Source: Sphingomonas flavalba
GTDB lineage: Bacteria > Pseudomonadota > Alphaproteobacteria > Sphingomonadales > Sphingomonadaceae
Assembly (NCBI RefSeq): GCF_004796535.1
Contig: NZ_SPHY01000005.1
Coordinates: forward strand, 48,501-112,500
Direction: 5' to 3'
Length of the DNA: 64,000 bases
Shown here in pieces: positions 41,935 to 52,054 of the stretch. The translations under genes were made by a program, and so were the position numbers. Below the pieces are notes generated by a model. It saw nothing but the letters and a program-made list of their open reading frames with translations. It was not told the origin of the DNA and ran no database searches. How positions within the stretch are numbered: position 1 is the stretch's first letter; each line of letters begins with the position of its first letter.

Positions 41935-44388
41935 TTGGCTAGACAATTTATCGGCGCCGCCGTTTTCGCCGTTGCCGTTACCACGGTAGCCCCCGCTCAC
42001 GCACAGGTTCGCCAGTTCGACATCGCCCCGGGACCGCTCGACGGGGCGCTCGATCAATATGCCCGTCAGTCTGGCCGGCAGGTCATCTATAAGTCCGACG
42101 AGGTGGGCTCGGCCAAATCGCGGGGCGCTCGGGGCGCTCTCTCGGTCGACGCCGCGCTCCAATCGATCCTCCTCGACACCGGCTTCGTAACGCGGGCCGA
42201 CGTGTCCGGCGCCGTGGCGATCGTCCGCGCACCGAAGACCAGGCCGGTCAGGGCGAAACAGGCGCACACGCCATCCACCGGTCCGGCACCCACGGCAGCC
42301 GACGCGGACGCCCGAGAAATGGCGCCCGCCGAACCTTCCGAAATCGTCGTCACCGGTACGAAGCGCGCGCGGGGGGAAAGCGTTCAGGAAGCCGCGGTTA
42401 CCATCTCGGCTTTCGGAAGCGAGCAACTCGAACAGGCCAAAATTCGCGATCTGTACGCTCTCGGCAATCTGGTGCCGAACGTCATTCTCACTGGCTCAGG
42501 CACGTATCCGGGAACCGCGACATTCTCGATCCGCGGCATGGCGGTCAACAACAGCATTCCCTCAAGCACCCCAACCGTGGGCGTGTTCGTTGACGGCATC
42601 TTCGCCGGCGTCGGCTCGGGTCTCGCCCTCGACAATTTCGACATCGAGGGGGTCGAAGTGCTGCGCGGGCCGCAGGGTCTGCTGTTCGGTCGCAACGTAA
42701 CCGCGGGCGCTGTTCTGCAACGGACCACCGAGCCGAGCTCGACCCTGAAAATCCGGGCGCAGGCCGGCGTGGAGAGCGGACCCAAATTCACCGAGTCCCT
42801 CGTCGTGTCGGGTCCGCTGACGTCGACCCTGGCGGGGAAGGTCGCCGTCTACCGCAGCGATGATTCGGGTTGGTTTCGCAACCGCTTCGACAACAGCAAG
42901 TTCGGGGAATCGTCGAGCACGCGCATAAATGCCGCGCTTGCCTTCACGCCGGCGGACGACTTGCGCGTCACCGGCCGATATTCGTTCAGCAAGACCGAGG
43001 GCGACGGACCGGCGGTCCAGAACCATGGCGAATGGAGCCGCGACAGCTTTGATTTCGCGATCAACACGCCGGGCTTTTTTGAGATCGAGTGGCACCAGGC
43101 GTCGCTCGATATCGAAAAGGATGTGGCCTTCGGTAACGGCAAGATCGTCAATATTGCCGGCTACCGCACGGTTACCCAGCGCAGCCTGACCGACTTCGAC
43201 GGAACCACCCAGCCGATCTTCAACGTCGGCGCGCTCGTCGATCAGCACCAGTTCTCGAACGAGCTTCGCTACTCCGGCGATCTCGGTCCGGTGGCGGTGA
43301 CGGTCGGAGGGTATTATTACACTGACCGGCTTCTCTACATCGAGAACCGGATCCTGCAATCGGGAGCCAACAATCTTGTCGGCGGCGGCCGCCAGGCATC
43401 GTCGACGATCGCGTTCTTCGGGGCGTTCGACGTCAGCCTGACCGACACCTTTCAACTGAACCTCGGCGCGCGCTACTCGCGCGAGAAGAAACATGCCCGT
43501 GTCAATCGCATCTCTCCCGCCGCGATCTCGGGATGCTCGATCATTCTGTCGGATTGCACCACCTACGGCTTTGACGACAGCGACCGCTGGAGCGCTTTCA
43601 ATCCGAAGATCGGCCTGACCTGGAAGCCCGACAACGACACCAACCTTTACGGCTTCTGGACTCGCGGCAACCGTAGCGGCGGCTATAATCTGCGCCAGGC
43701 GAGCGCCCAAGTTCCCGGGCCCTATGACCAGGAAACCGAGGACTCGTTCGAGGTTGGTTTGAAAAAGCGCTTCTTCGATCGCCGCCTGACGGTCAATCTC
43801 GCTGGATTCGTCAACAAATACAAGAAGCTGCAGCGCGACATTTCGCGCACCGACCCGGTGCTTGGGTCGGTTCAGCTTACCGCGAACACCGCTGACGCAA
43901 CGATCCGCGGTCTCGAGGCTGAAATCACGGCCCAGCCGGTTGACGGCCTGACTCTCAGCGCCAACCTCGGCTATCTCGATCCAGAGTTCAGCGACATCCT
44001 TTTCGACCTCAGCGGCAACGGCAGCGTCGGGCCGGAGGATTACCGGCTCCGGCTCCCCCTGCTCTCGAAATGGTCCTACGGCGCGGCCGCGACCTACAAG
44101 CATGCGTTCGGCAATGGGCACGAGGCCTCGGCGCGGATCAGCTTCACCCACCGCGACATGGCGTTCTCGACCGACGACAATCGCGGCTTCCTGAATGCGG
44201 TCGACTACCTGGACGCGGGGCTCACCTACGCGTTTCGCGGCGGTTGGGCAGTGTCGCTCTACGGAAAAAATCTCACGAACCAGGTTTTTTACGGCCTCGA
44301 CGTGCCGCTGCCGTTCGTGCCGGGCGAAACCCATTCGCCGCTGAGCAAGGGGCGCGTTCTCGGCGTGGAGCTCAGCTACCGCCTCTAG
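41935..44388 (+). CDS. STN-domain TonB-dependent receptor (signal transducer)
   Basis: 817 residues. Signal peptide (1-23, AHAQ), an STN signalling domain (about 25-105; FDIAPGPLDGALDQYARQSG then DTGFVTRADVSGAVAIVR), a TonB-box-like SEIVVTGTKRA near 135, a plug (about 150-275; SIRGMAVNN, then VEVLRGPQGLLFGRN), and a 22-strand-type barrel ending VLGVELSYRL. The STN domain marks it as a transducer for the FecIR pair. The sphingomonad-type plug and lack of siderophore genes mean the ligand may be organic rather than ferric. It uses a TTG start at 41935 behind a very strong GGAGGAAGGA. Confidence 0.93.
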   Translation: MARQFIGAAVFAVAVTTVAPAHAQVRQFDIAPGPLDGALDQYARQSGRQVIYKSDEVGSAKSRGARGALSVDAALQSILLDTGFVTRADVSGAVAIVRAPKTRPVRAKQAHTPSTGPAPTAADADAREMAPAEPSEIVVTGTKRARGESVQEAAVTISAFGSEQLEQAKIRDLYALGNLVPNVILTGSGTYPGTATFSIRGMAVNNSIPSSTPTVGVFVDGIFAGVGSGLALDNFDIEGVEVLRGPQGLLFGRNVTAGAVLQRTTEPSSTLKIRAQAGVESGPKFTESLVVSGPLTSTLAGKVAVYRSDDSGWFRNRFDNSKFGESSSTRINAALAFTPADDLRVTGRYSFSKTEGDGPAVQNHGEWSRDSFDFAINTPGFFEIEWHQASLDIEKDVAFGNGKIVNIAGYRTVTQRSLTDFDGTTQPIFNVGALVDQHQFSNELRYSGDLGPVAVTVGGYYYTDRLLYIENRILQSGANNLVGGGRQASSTIAFFGAFDVSLTDTFQLNLGARYSREKKHARVNRISPAAISGCSIILSDCTTYGFDDSDRWSAFNPKIGLTWKPDNDTNLYGFWTRGNRSGGYNLRQASAQVPGPYDQETEDSFEVGLKKRFFDRRLTVNLAGFVNKYKKLQRDISRTDPVLGSVQLTANTADATIRGLEAEITAQPVDGLTLSANLGYLDPEFSDILFDLSGNGSVGPEDYRLRLPLLSKWSYGAAATYKHAFGNGHEASARISFTHRDMAFSTDDNRGFLNAVDYLDAGLTYAFRGGWAVSLYGKNLTNQVFYGLDVPLPFVPGETHSPLSKGRVLGVELSYRL

Positions 44389-44449
44389 CGCGTGCTCCCG
44401 CTCCCGCCGTGCCGCCCCCCGCAATCGAGCCGAATCGAGAGGATACAGC

Positions 44450-46177
44450 ATGACCAATGACGGTATGATGCAGCTTAGCCGGCGAGGATTGCTCGCCGGC
44501 GGGATGGCGGGCGTTGGCGGCGCCATGCTGGCGCGGCCCGCCACGGCTGGGATGTTCGGGCATGGCTTGCACGACTTCTCCCACGGTTGCAGCATTTGCG
44601 GCGAACTCGCCGGTGCGCCGTCCCGCGCGGCGCTTGGCGGGGGCGTGCGGCGTACACAGATGCTCTTCGGGAGCAACGGGAAGGCGCCGCAGGCTCCGGC
44701 GGCGACAGCGCTTCGGGCGACGGCGCGGCAGATTCTTCAGCCTGACTGGGTGCTTGCGTGCGAGAATGACGCGCTCAAGCTGCTGGCGGATCACGAAGTA
44801 GTCATCGATGGAGACCGCATCGTCGAGGTCCGCCCCCATTCGTCGGGAAGCGACGACCGGCTCCGCCTTCCGGGCCAGATCCTCACGGCCAGCTTTATCT
44901 CGGGCCATACGCATAGCTGCGCCGGGACGCTGACGCGCGGCTTCATCGAGGAAACGCCGATCGCGTCGATCCAGGGTGAGGGCACCGCGCCGCGCGCGCG
45001 TTCGCTCCTTGTGCCGATGACGATGATCGACGATCTGACAGAGGACGAGCTGGACGATCTCACCGCGATCAATCTCGCGGAAATGCTGCGCACCGGCTGC
45101 ACGACCCAGGTCGACATGTCGCTCAGCCTGAAGCAGATGCAATCCTATGTTCGCGTAGCCACCCGCTTCGGGATGCGCGGCTTTCCTGGCGGCATGGTGC
45201 CCGGCATGAAGCGGCTGCTGCCGATCTGGACGCGCACCGACAACAAGGTGCTCGATGACAGCGAAGCGGCGACACTCGATGAGATCGCTGCTGCGCTTGC
45301 CTATTCGCGCACCGTCAACGGCTCGGCGGACGGCCGCATTCGCCCGATGATGGCGCCTTCGGTCGTCGCGACCCACACGCGCGCCAGCTTCGCTGCGATC
45401 ATCGCGGCAGCGAAAGAGCTTGGGAATGGCGTCCATATTCACGTCCAGAACAGCTGGCGGCCGCGCGACATGGCGGTGTTGCGGGCCTATTGGGGGATGG
45501 GTGAAGTCGAAATCCTGCGCGAGGTCGGTCTGCTGGACGGCAGGCTGTTCGGTGGGCATTTGCTCGGCGTCGATGTGGCGAAAGATCTGCCGATCCTCGC
45601 GGCGGCAAAGGCCTTTACCTTCGCGCACTGCCCGTCCGGAGCCGGCTGGGGCGTGCTGCCGTCGAGCCAGCCCTGGCCCGAGGCGCTGGCCGCCGGGGTC
45701 AACACCAGCATCGGCCTGGATACCCATTCGAACGACTATCTCGACAATATCCGCCAGGCCGTGGCGCAGGGGCGCAGCCGCGCTCAGCTCTATGCCAAGA
45801 CGAGCCCGGTCGGCTTGATCGAGCCGACCATATGGCACGCGATGGAAGCCGCGACCCTGGGCGGCGCGCGCGGTCTCGGTCGCGATGATCTCGGCCGCAT
45901 CCAGGCTGGCGCCAAAGCCGATCTCTGCACCATCGCGATCGATCAACTGCTGGTCGGCAGCGGCACGCGCGCACTCGAACCGCTGAACAGTCTTCTCTAT
46001 GCCAACGGGCTTGCCGTGCGGAACGTCATGACCGATGGCCGCTGGCAACTGCGCGACGGCCATCTCCTCGTCGGCAACGAAGCCCATCTGATGCAGCGCG
46101 GAGGGGTGGTCGTCGAAAAGATCTGGGGACGCCTCAAGGACCAGGGCTATTTCGAGGTGGGCGGGCATCGCGGATGA
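44450..46177 (+). CDS. Tat-exported amidohydrolase (cytosine deaminase/atrazine chlorohydrolase superfamily)
   Basis: 575 residues. A twin-arginine signal at the N terminus (QLSRRGLLAG, followed by a hydrophobic stretch and ARPATAG) predicts folded export to the periplasm. The subtype III-like metal sites of the amidohydrolase superfamily are present: GHTHS near 153, VHIHVQ near 329, a later His in GGHLLG near 368 and GLDTHSND near 421. Closest-looking groups deaminate or dehalogenate heterocyclic or guanidine compounds. An exported member is unusual; most are cytoplasmic. Gene context (receptor before, MFS after) suggests it acts on the compound brought in by the receptor. Substrate unknown. 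Confidence 0.85.
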   Translation: MTNDGMMQLSRRGLLAGGMAGVGGAMLARPATAGMFGHGLHDFSHGCSICGELAGAPSRAALGGGVRRTQMLFGSNGKAPQAPAATALRATARQILQPDWVLACENDALKLLADHEVVIDGDRIVEVRPHSSGSDDRLRLPGQILTASFISGHTHSCAGTLTRGFIEETPIASIQGEGTAPRARSLLVPMTMIDDLTEDELDDLTAINLAEMLRTGCTTQVDMSLSLKQMQSYVRVATRFGMRGFPGGMVPGMKRLLPIWTRTDNKVLDDSEAATLDEIAAALAYSRTVNGSADGRIRPMMAPSVVATHTRASFAAIIAAAKELGNGVHIHVQNSWRPRDMAVLRAYWGMGEVEILREVGLLDGRLFGGHLLGVDVAKDLPILAAAKAFTFAHCPSGAGWGVLPSSQPWPEALAAGVNTSIGLDTHSNDYLDNIRQAVAQGRSRAQLYAKTSPVGLIEPTIWHAMEAATLGGARGLGRDDLGRIQAGAKADLCTIAIDQLLVGSGTRALEPLNSLLYANGLAVRNVMTDGRWQLRDGHLLVGNEAHLMQRGGVVVEKIWGRLKDQGYFEVGGHRG

Positions 46178-46181
46178 TGGG

Positions 46182-47513
46182 ATGAGTACGATCAACGGCG
46201 CAATCGGAGATCATGTTTCTCCCGCGACGACGCGCAGGGTCTTGCTCCTGTGCGGCCTCGCGATCCTTGCCGAAGGCTACGACGTCGGGGTCATGGGGGC
46301 AGCGATCCTGTCGTTGTCCCATGACCCGGCCTTCGCGATCGGCGATGTCGGCCTCGGCCTGCTCGCGAGTTGCGCGCTCGCGGGAATGATGATCGGGGCG
46401 CCCCTCATGGGGATGATCGGCGAACGGGTCGAACGGCGCGGGCTGCTGGCAATCTGCGTTGCGGTCTTCAGCGCGTCGATGATCGGCTGCGCGCTCAGCG
46501 AGAGCCCGTGGCAGTTCGGCCTGTTCCGCTTTCTTGGCGGGATCGGCATGGGGGGTGTGATCCCGCTGTCGGCTACGCTGACTATCGAATATTCGCCGCT
46601 TGCCAATCGGGCACGCAATTATGGTCTGATGTACAGTGGCTATGGCTTCGGTATCATGCTGGTCGCCGTCGTCGCCATTTCGGTGATCCCCGCTTGGGGC
46701 TGGCGGGGTCTCTTCTGGCTCGGAGCCGTTCCGCTTGCCATGGCGCCCTTTCTCTGGCGCGCGCTTCCGCAAAGCTTCGAACAGTTGGCGCGCGCCGGCC
46801 ACACGGGAGAAGCGATTGCCGCGGGGGTTCGTCTCGGCGCCGCTCCGGCCGCGGCTGAATGGCTGGCCGGCCACGCCCGGCCCATGGCGGCGGCCGATAC
46901 AGCGCCGGAGGTCGGCGAGCGAAATGCGCTTTTCAGCGCGGGACGGGCGCGCGCTACCATCGCCTTCTGGAGCGCGATCGCGATCGGCCTGCTGCTGGTT
47001 TACGGTCTCGGTAGCTGGCTGCCTCGCATCATGCGGGAACAGGGCATGGCGGTGGGTTCGAGCCTCGGTATGCTCGCCGCCTTCAGCCTGTCCGGGGCGC
47101 TTGGCGGGATTGTCGGCGGCTGGCTTGCCGATCGATTGGGCAACCGGCGCACGATTGCGGCCTCCTATGCGCTCGCCGCGTTCGGGATCGTGGCGTTCGG
47201 CCAGTCGACCAGCATCGGCATGACTTACGCTCTGGCGGCGCTTGTGGGTTATGGAACTGTCGCCACTACGTTGGTCCTGACCGCGTGGATCACCGCCTGG
47301 TATCCGGCTTCGATACGCACCGGCGCGGTTGGCTGGGCGTTGGGTGTCGGCCGCATCGGCGCGATCGCCGGGCCGACCATCGGTGGTGTGCTCCTGGCGA
47401 TCACCGGAGGCGATGTCGTGCAGATCACCGGCGCGTTCGCGGCTTTCGCCGGGCTCGCCGCAATTGCGGTGCTGTTTGTCCCCGATCGGGCGGGTGCCAA
47501 CGATAAGCCCTGA
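46182..47513 (+). CDS. MFS transporter, AAHS-like (aromatic acid/H+ symporter type)
   Basis: 443 residues with twelve predicted spans. The first span has LAEGYDVGVMGAAI, related to the DGYD motif of AAHS carriers; the GMMIGAPLMGMIGERVERRG loop is the MFS signature after span 2, and GGIGMGGVIPL precedes span 5. AAHS proteins import aromatic acids and similar organic acids with protons. The gene starts four bases after the amidohydrolase stop and is the last gene of the unit, so it probably moves the hydrolase product into the cytoplasm. Confidence 0.88.
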   Translation: MSTINGAIGDHVSPATTRRVLLLCGLAILAEGYDVGVMGAAILSLSHDPAFAIGDVGLGLLASCALAGMMIGAPLMGMIGERVERRGLLAICVAVFSASMIGCALSESPWQFGLFRFLGGIGMGGVIPLSATLTIEYSPLANRARNYGLMYSGYGFGIMLVAVVAISVIPAWGWRGLFWLGAVPLAMAPFLWRALPQSFEQLARAGHTGEAIAAGVRLGAAPAAAEWLAGHARPMAAADTAPEVGERNALFSAGRARATIAFWSAIAIGLLLVYGLGSWLPRIMREQGMAVGSSLGMLAAFSLSGALGGIVGGWLADRLGNRRTIAASYALAAFGIVAFGQSTSIGMTYALAALVGYGTVATTLVLTAWITAWYPASIRTGAVGWALGVGRIGAIAGPTIGGVLLAITGGDVVQITGAFAAFAGLAAIAVLFVPDRAGANDKP

Positions 47514-47564
47514 GTCCGGGGAAATTTCCGCGGTGAGCCGGCAGGCGCATCGCTACCCGTTTGA

Positions 47565-47592
47565 CCGCCGGAAACGGCCGTCGATCCGGCGG
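47565..47592 (+). terminator. Hairpin after the MFS gene
   Basis: CCGCCGGA (47565-47572) pairs with TCCGGCGG (47585-47592) around a 12-base loop. No U-run follows directly. It lies 52 bases beyond the MFS stop and 24 before the convergent tRNA-Leu; a plausible but weak terminator. Confidence 0.45.
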
Positions 47593-47615
47593 CGGCGTAG
47601 CATAACTATTCGTGT

Positions 47616-47701
47616 TGGTGCGGACGGCGGGACTCGAACCCGCACTCCCATGGGGAAGCGGATTTTAAGTCCGCTGCGTCTACCGGTTCCGCCACGTCCG
47701 C
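47616..47701 (-). tRNA. tRNA-Leu (TAA)
   Basis: 86 bases including CCA. On the minus strand GCGGACG pairs with CGTCCGC across the acceptor; the anticodon loop CTTAAAA gives TAA, in a GCGGA/TCCGC stem. The long variable arm (TTCCCCATGGGAG) and GGTTCGAGTCC T-arm are class II features. Lies between the convergent MFS gene and the phosphodiesterase. Confidence 0.97.
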
Positions 47702-47735
47702 GCACAACCGCAAAAGCCGCGTTTGCGACGGCGGG

Positions 47736-48815
47736 TCAAGTCGGGATGCGCAGCCGGCTCGCTGCTGGCCTGGCAATAAGGCGCGGCGGTGGGTCATAGT
47801 CGATGACGTAGCCGACATGGTCGGACAGCGGCTTGCCGTCGTGCCCCGGCCCGAACGGCGCGTGTGCGCGGCCGACCGGCATGGGCGTACCGTCGGCTGC
47901 CCGGGCGAAGATCCAGTCCTTGCCGTGCCGGTCGGCGGAGACAAGGGCATCGCGGGCGTCGTCGTCGGTCCATGCCGCCTCGGCCAGCGCGCGGCGCAGG
48001 CCGCCATGGCGCGGCGCGACGAAGCCGAACCGGGCGAAGGCGCCGAAGAAGGTGCTCGCCCGGTCCGGGTCCTTGCCGATGTTCATGTCGCCGCCCAGCA
48101 GCAGCGGTGCGCCGGTGTCGACGTGGCGGCCGATGAATGCCGCCGTCAGCGCGACCTGCCGCTGATAGGCCTGCTGCGCGCGCGCCACCGGCACACCGGA
48201 TGCTCGACGTGCATTCAGATGGGTATTGGCGACAGCGACCGGTCTGGCGAAACCGGGTACCCGGAGATGGGCAAGCAGAACGCCTTTGTTGGCCAGGCAG
48301 TCGAAGCCGGCACAGGCGAAATCGGGAAAGGCCATGCGCCGCACCGTGACGATCGGGTAGTCGGACAGGATCATCAGCCCGCTGTCCAGTCGCTTGCCCC
48401 ATCCTTCGCCCCGGTCCCACCGCGCCCCGGCGAGGAAGCGGATGTCGGCGGCGGTTGGCGTCGCGACGCTGCGCAGCGCCGTATCGGCGCCGGTCGCGAC
48501 ATGGCGATAGCCGGCGCGCCTGGCGATCCGCGCCGCTTCCGGCGTGAACGCTTCCTGCAGCAGCACGATCCGGGGCTGCCGGCCCGCTTGCCGCATTGCC
48601 GCCAGCCGTGCGGCAATCCGGTCGATCGCCGCGCCGCGGCCGGAGGCGAGCGGCCAGGGCAGGGCGGCGATATTGTAGGTCAGCACCGAAAGCGGCCGCT
48701 CGTCGGCCCGCTGCACGGCCGGCGCCAGCGGGTCGTCGACGATGCCGCTGCTCAGCCCGGTCGCCCCAAAGACGATGGCGCAGGCGCAGAGCAACGCGCG
48801 GCGATATAGCGGCAT
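47736..48815 (-). CDS. Secreted endonuclease/exonuclease/phosphatase-family protein, sphingomyelinase-like
   Basis: 359 residues. Signal peptide (about 1-24), then an EEP fold: LTYNIAALPWPL near 45, LLQEAF near 85 (metal-binding Glu), SGLMILSDYPI near 145, VANTHLNARR near 195, GGDMNIGKD near 240 and SDHVGYVIDY near 330. This combination resembles neutral sphingomyelinase/phospholipase C enzymes as well as exported DNases. Activity not proven. The SDH catalytic His is intact. Located directly beside tRNA-Leu on the same strand. Confidence 0.8.
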   Translation of the reverse strand: MPLYRRALLCACAIVFGATGLSSGIVDDPLAPAVQRADERPLSVLTYNIAALPWPLASGRGAAIDRIAARLAAMRQAGRQPRIVLLQEAFTPEAARIARRAGYRHVATGADTALRSVATPTAADIRFLAGARWDRGEGWGKRLDSGLMILSDYPIVTVRRMAFPDFACAGFDCLANKGVLLAHLRVPGFARPVAVANTHLNARRASGVPVARAQQAYQRQVALTAAFIGRHVDTGAPLLLGGDMNIGKDPDRASTFFGAFARFGFVAPRHGGLRRALAEAAWTDDDARDALVSADRHGKDWIFARAADGTPMPVGRAHAPFGPGHDGKPLSDHVGYVIDYDPPPRLIARPAASRLRIPT

Positions 48816-48975
48816 GGCGGCCCCCTCGCCGCCGCGCTAGGCCGGTAATGGGTCGCGCCGATGTCAGCCGGGTTGCACCATTGTGAAACGCACGCGTGTG
48901 ACACAGGCGCGGTTGATTGGCAGGCGGCTGGCGCGCCTGCGCGTCGGAAACCGGGTGATACGAATGTGCCGAGCG

Positions 48976-49257
48976 TTAGTCCGCGTTGAGGCGGGCGCGC
49001 ATTTCCTTGCCGGGCTTGAAATAGGGGACGCGCTTGGCATCGACGGCAACCGTTTCGCCGGTGCGCGGATTACGGCCGACGCGGGATCCCCGCGCGCGGG
49101 TCGAAAAGGCGCCGAAGCCGCGCAGCTCGACCCGGCCGCCTTCGGCTAGCCTCTCACTGATCTGATCGAAGAACACCGCAACGATCTTCTCGATCTCGCG
49201 CAGCGACAGGTCAGGATGGTCGCTGGACAGGCGTTGAACGAGCTCGGAACGGATCAT
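48976..49257 (-). CDS. ihfB: Integration host factor beta subunit
   Basis: 93 residues of the HU/IHF fold, which bends DNA in recombination and regulation. [10 protein letters not shown] start; [14 protein letters not shown] in the beta-arm and [24 protein letters not shown] at the DNA-binding tip mark IHF-beta. The ATG at 49257 has AGGAAGTAGC before it; an upstream ATG is not needed. Located downstream of rpsA, the usual order. A GCAGGCG/CGCCTGC inverted repeat at 48920-48940 could be its terminator. Confidence 0.93.
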   Translation of the reverse strand: MIRSELVQRLSSDHPDLSLREIEKIVAVFFDQISERLAEGGRVELRGFGAFSTRARGSRVGRNPRTGETVAVDAKRVPYFKPGKEMRARLNAD

Positions 49258-49365
49258 GCTACTTCCTGCCAAGGGCTTTACACAAACGCCCGCATCGGTG
49301 CGGCGGCATCATCATATCAGGAATGAAACGCAGGAAATATCATTCATTGTTTGGAGGCCGGGCGT

Positions 49366-49402
49366 GAAAAACGGGGCGCGGCCGGCGGCCGCACCCCGTT
49401 TC
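49366..49402 (-). terminator. Rho-independent terminator of rpsA
   Basis: On the minus strand AAACGGGG then TGCGGCC pair with GGCCGCG then CCCCGTTT around GCC, with a single C-A mismatch, followed by TTTTT. It lies 39 bases past the rpsA stop. Confidence 0.8.
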
Positions 49403-49441
49403 CCTGTGCCGTGCGCGCCGGGCCTTCGCCCGCACCTCGGC

Positions 49442-51154
<1,713 letters not shown>

Positions 51155-51376
51155 AAAATAGAAGTTCCTTTGACGTCGTTGCTGGCCGACCGGTTGTCTC
51201 CGGTGGTCTTGGCCATGCCGCCGCGCCGGCCTCATGCCGATCGCGGCACCCGGCGCGCGAAGAAGATCGTGAAGGTCTGAACGCGATACGCGAAAAGGGC
51301 GCGTGAGGGCTGCCGGCCGCTTGCCGAACCCCTCCGCGCCTTCCTCCACGAGCGAATCCGCCCGCCGAATGCGCGC

Positions 51377-51405
51377 GCTATAACGGCGGGCGACCGATCC
51401 GGCAA
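51377..51405 (-). promoter_or_regulatory. Predicted rpsA promoter
   Basis: On the minus strand TTGCCG (51405-51400) and TATAGC (51382-51377) are 17 bases apart, just after the cmk stop. The spacer contributes to a CGCCCGCCG / CGGCGGGCG inverted repeat that runs over the -10. The leader of about 220 bases to rpsA holds no gene and may carry autoregulatory structure. Confidence 0.5.
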
Positions 51406-51418
51406 GCGGATGTGGGGC

Positions 51419-52054
51419 TTACCCGCCGGCGCGGGCGGCCAGCCGTTGCTCGACGATATCGATCGCGTGGTGGATGGCGGATTCGATCGACAGGTAGCTG
51501 GTATCGAGCAGCACCGCGTCGGCTGCCTGGCGCAACGGTGCCGCCGCGCGCGTCGTATCGCGCTTGTCGCGGGCCTTGATATCGGCAAGGACGTGATCGA
51601 AGGTGACGGCGCCGCCACGCGCCGCCAGTTCGTCATGCCGCCGCCGGGCGCGGATCTGCGATGTGGCGCGGACGAATAGCTTGGCATCGGCGCCGGGGGC
51701 GATCACCGTGCCGATGTCGCGCCCGTCGAGCACGGCGCCGCCCGGTTGATGGGCGAAGTTGCGCTGCCGATCGATCAGGGCCGCGCGCACCGCCGAGTGG
51801 GTCGATACGATCGATGCCGCGATCCCGGCGGCGTCCTCACGGAGCCTCGGGTCGGTGAGCAGCTTGTCCTTGAACCGGCAGGCGGCGATTGCCGCCTTCT
51901 CGTCAGCCGGGTCGCCGCCATGGTCGAGCAGCGTCTGCGCGACCGCGCGGTAGAGCAGCCCGGTATCGAGGTGCGGCAGCTTGTAGTGCGCGGCGAGCGC
52001 GCGGGCGATGGTGCCCTTGCCGCTGGCCGCGGGGCCGTCGACGGCGATAATCAT
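51419..52054 (-). CDS. cmk: Cytidylate kinase
   Basis: 211 residues. Phosphorylates CMP and dCMP. P-loop GPAASGKGT at 7-15, LDTGLLYRAVA near 29, and DGRDIGTVIAPGADAKLFVRA near 108 are the family signatures. Overlaps the upstream alpha/beta hydrolase stop by four bases. Order cmk-rpsA-ihfB is conserved in proteobacteria. Confidence 0.96.
   Translation of the reverse strand: MIIAVDGPAASGKGTIARALAAHYKLPHLDTGLLYRAVAQTLLDHGGDPADEKAAIAACRFKDKLLTDPRLREDAAGIAASIVSTHSAVRAALIDRQRNFAHQPGGAVLDGRDIGTVIAPGADAKLFVRATSQIRARRRHDELAARGGAVTFDHVLADIKARDKRDTTRAAAPLRQAADAVLLDTSYLSIESAIHHAIDIVEQRLAARAGG

Noticed and set aside
42562..44676. A 704-codon minus-strand open frame opposite the TonB receptor
   Set aside because: The receptor on the plus strand has signal, STN, plug and barrel motifs; this frame has none.
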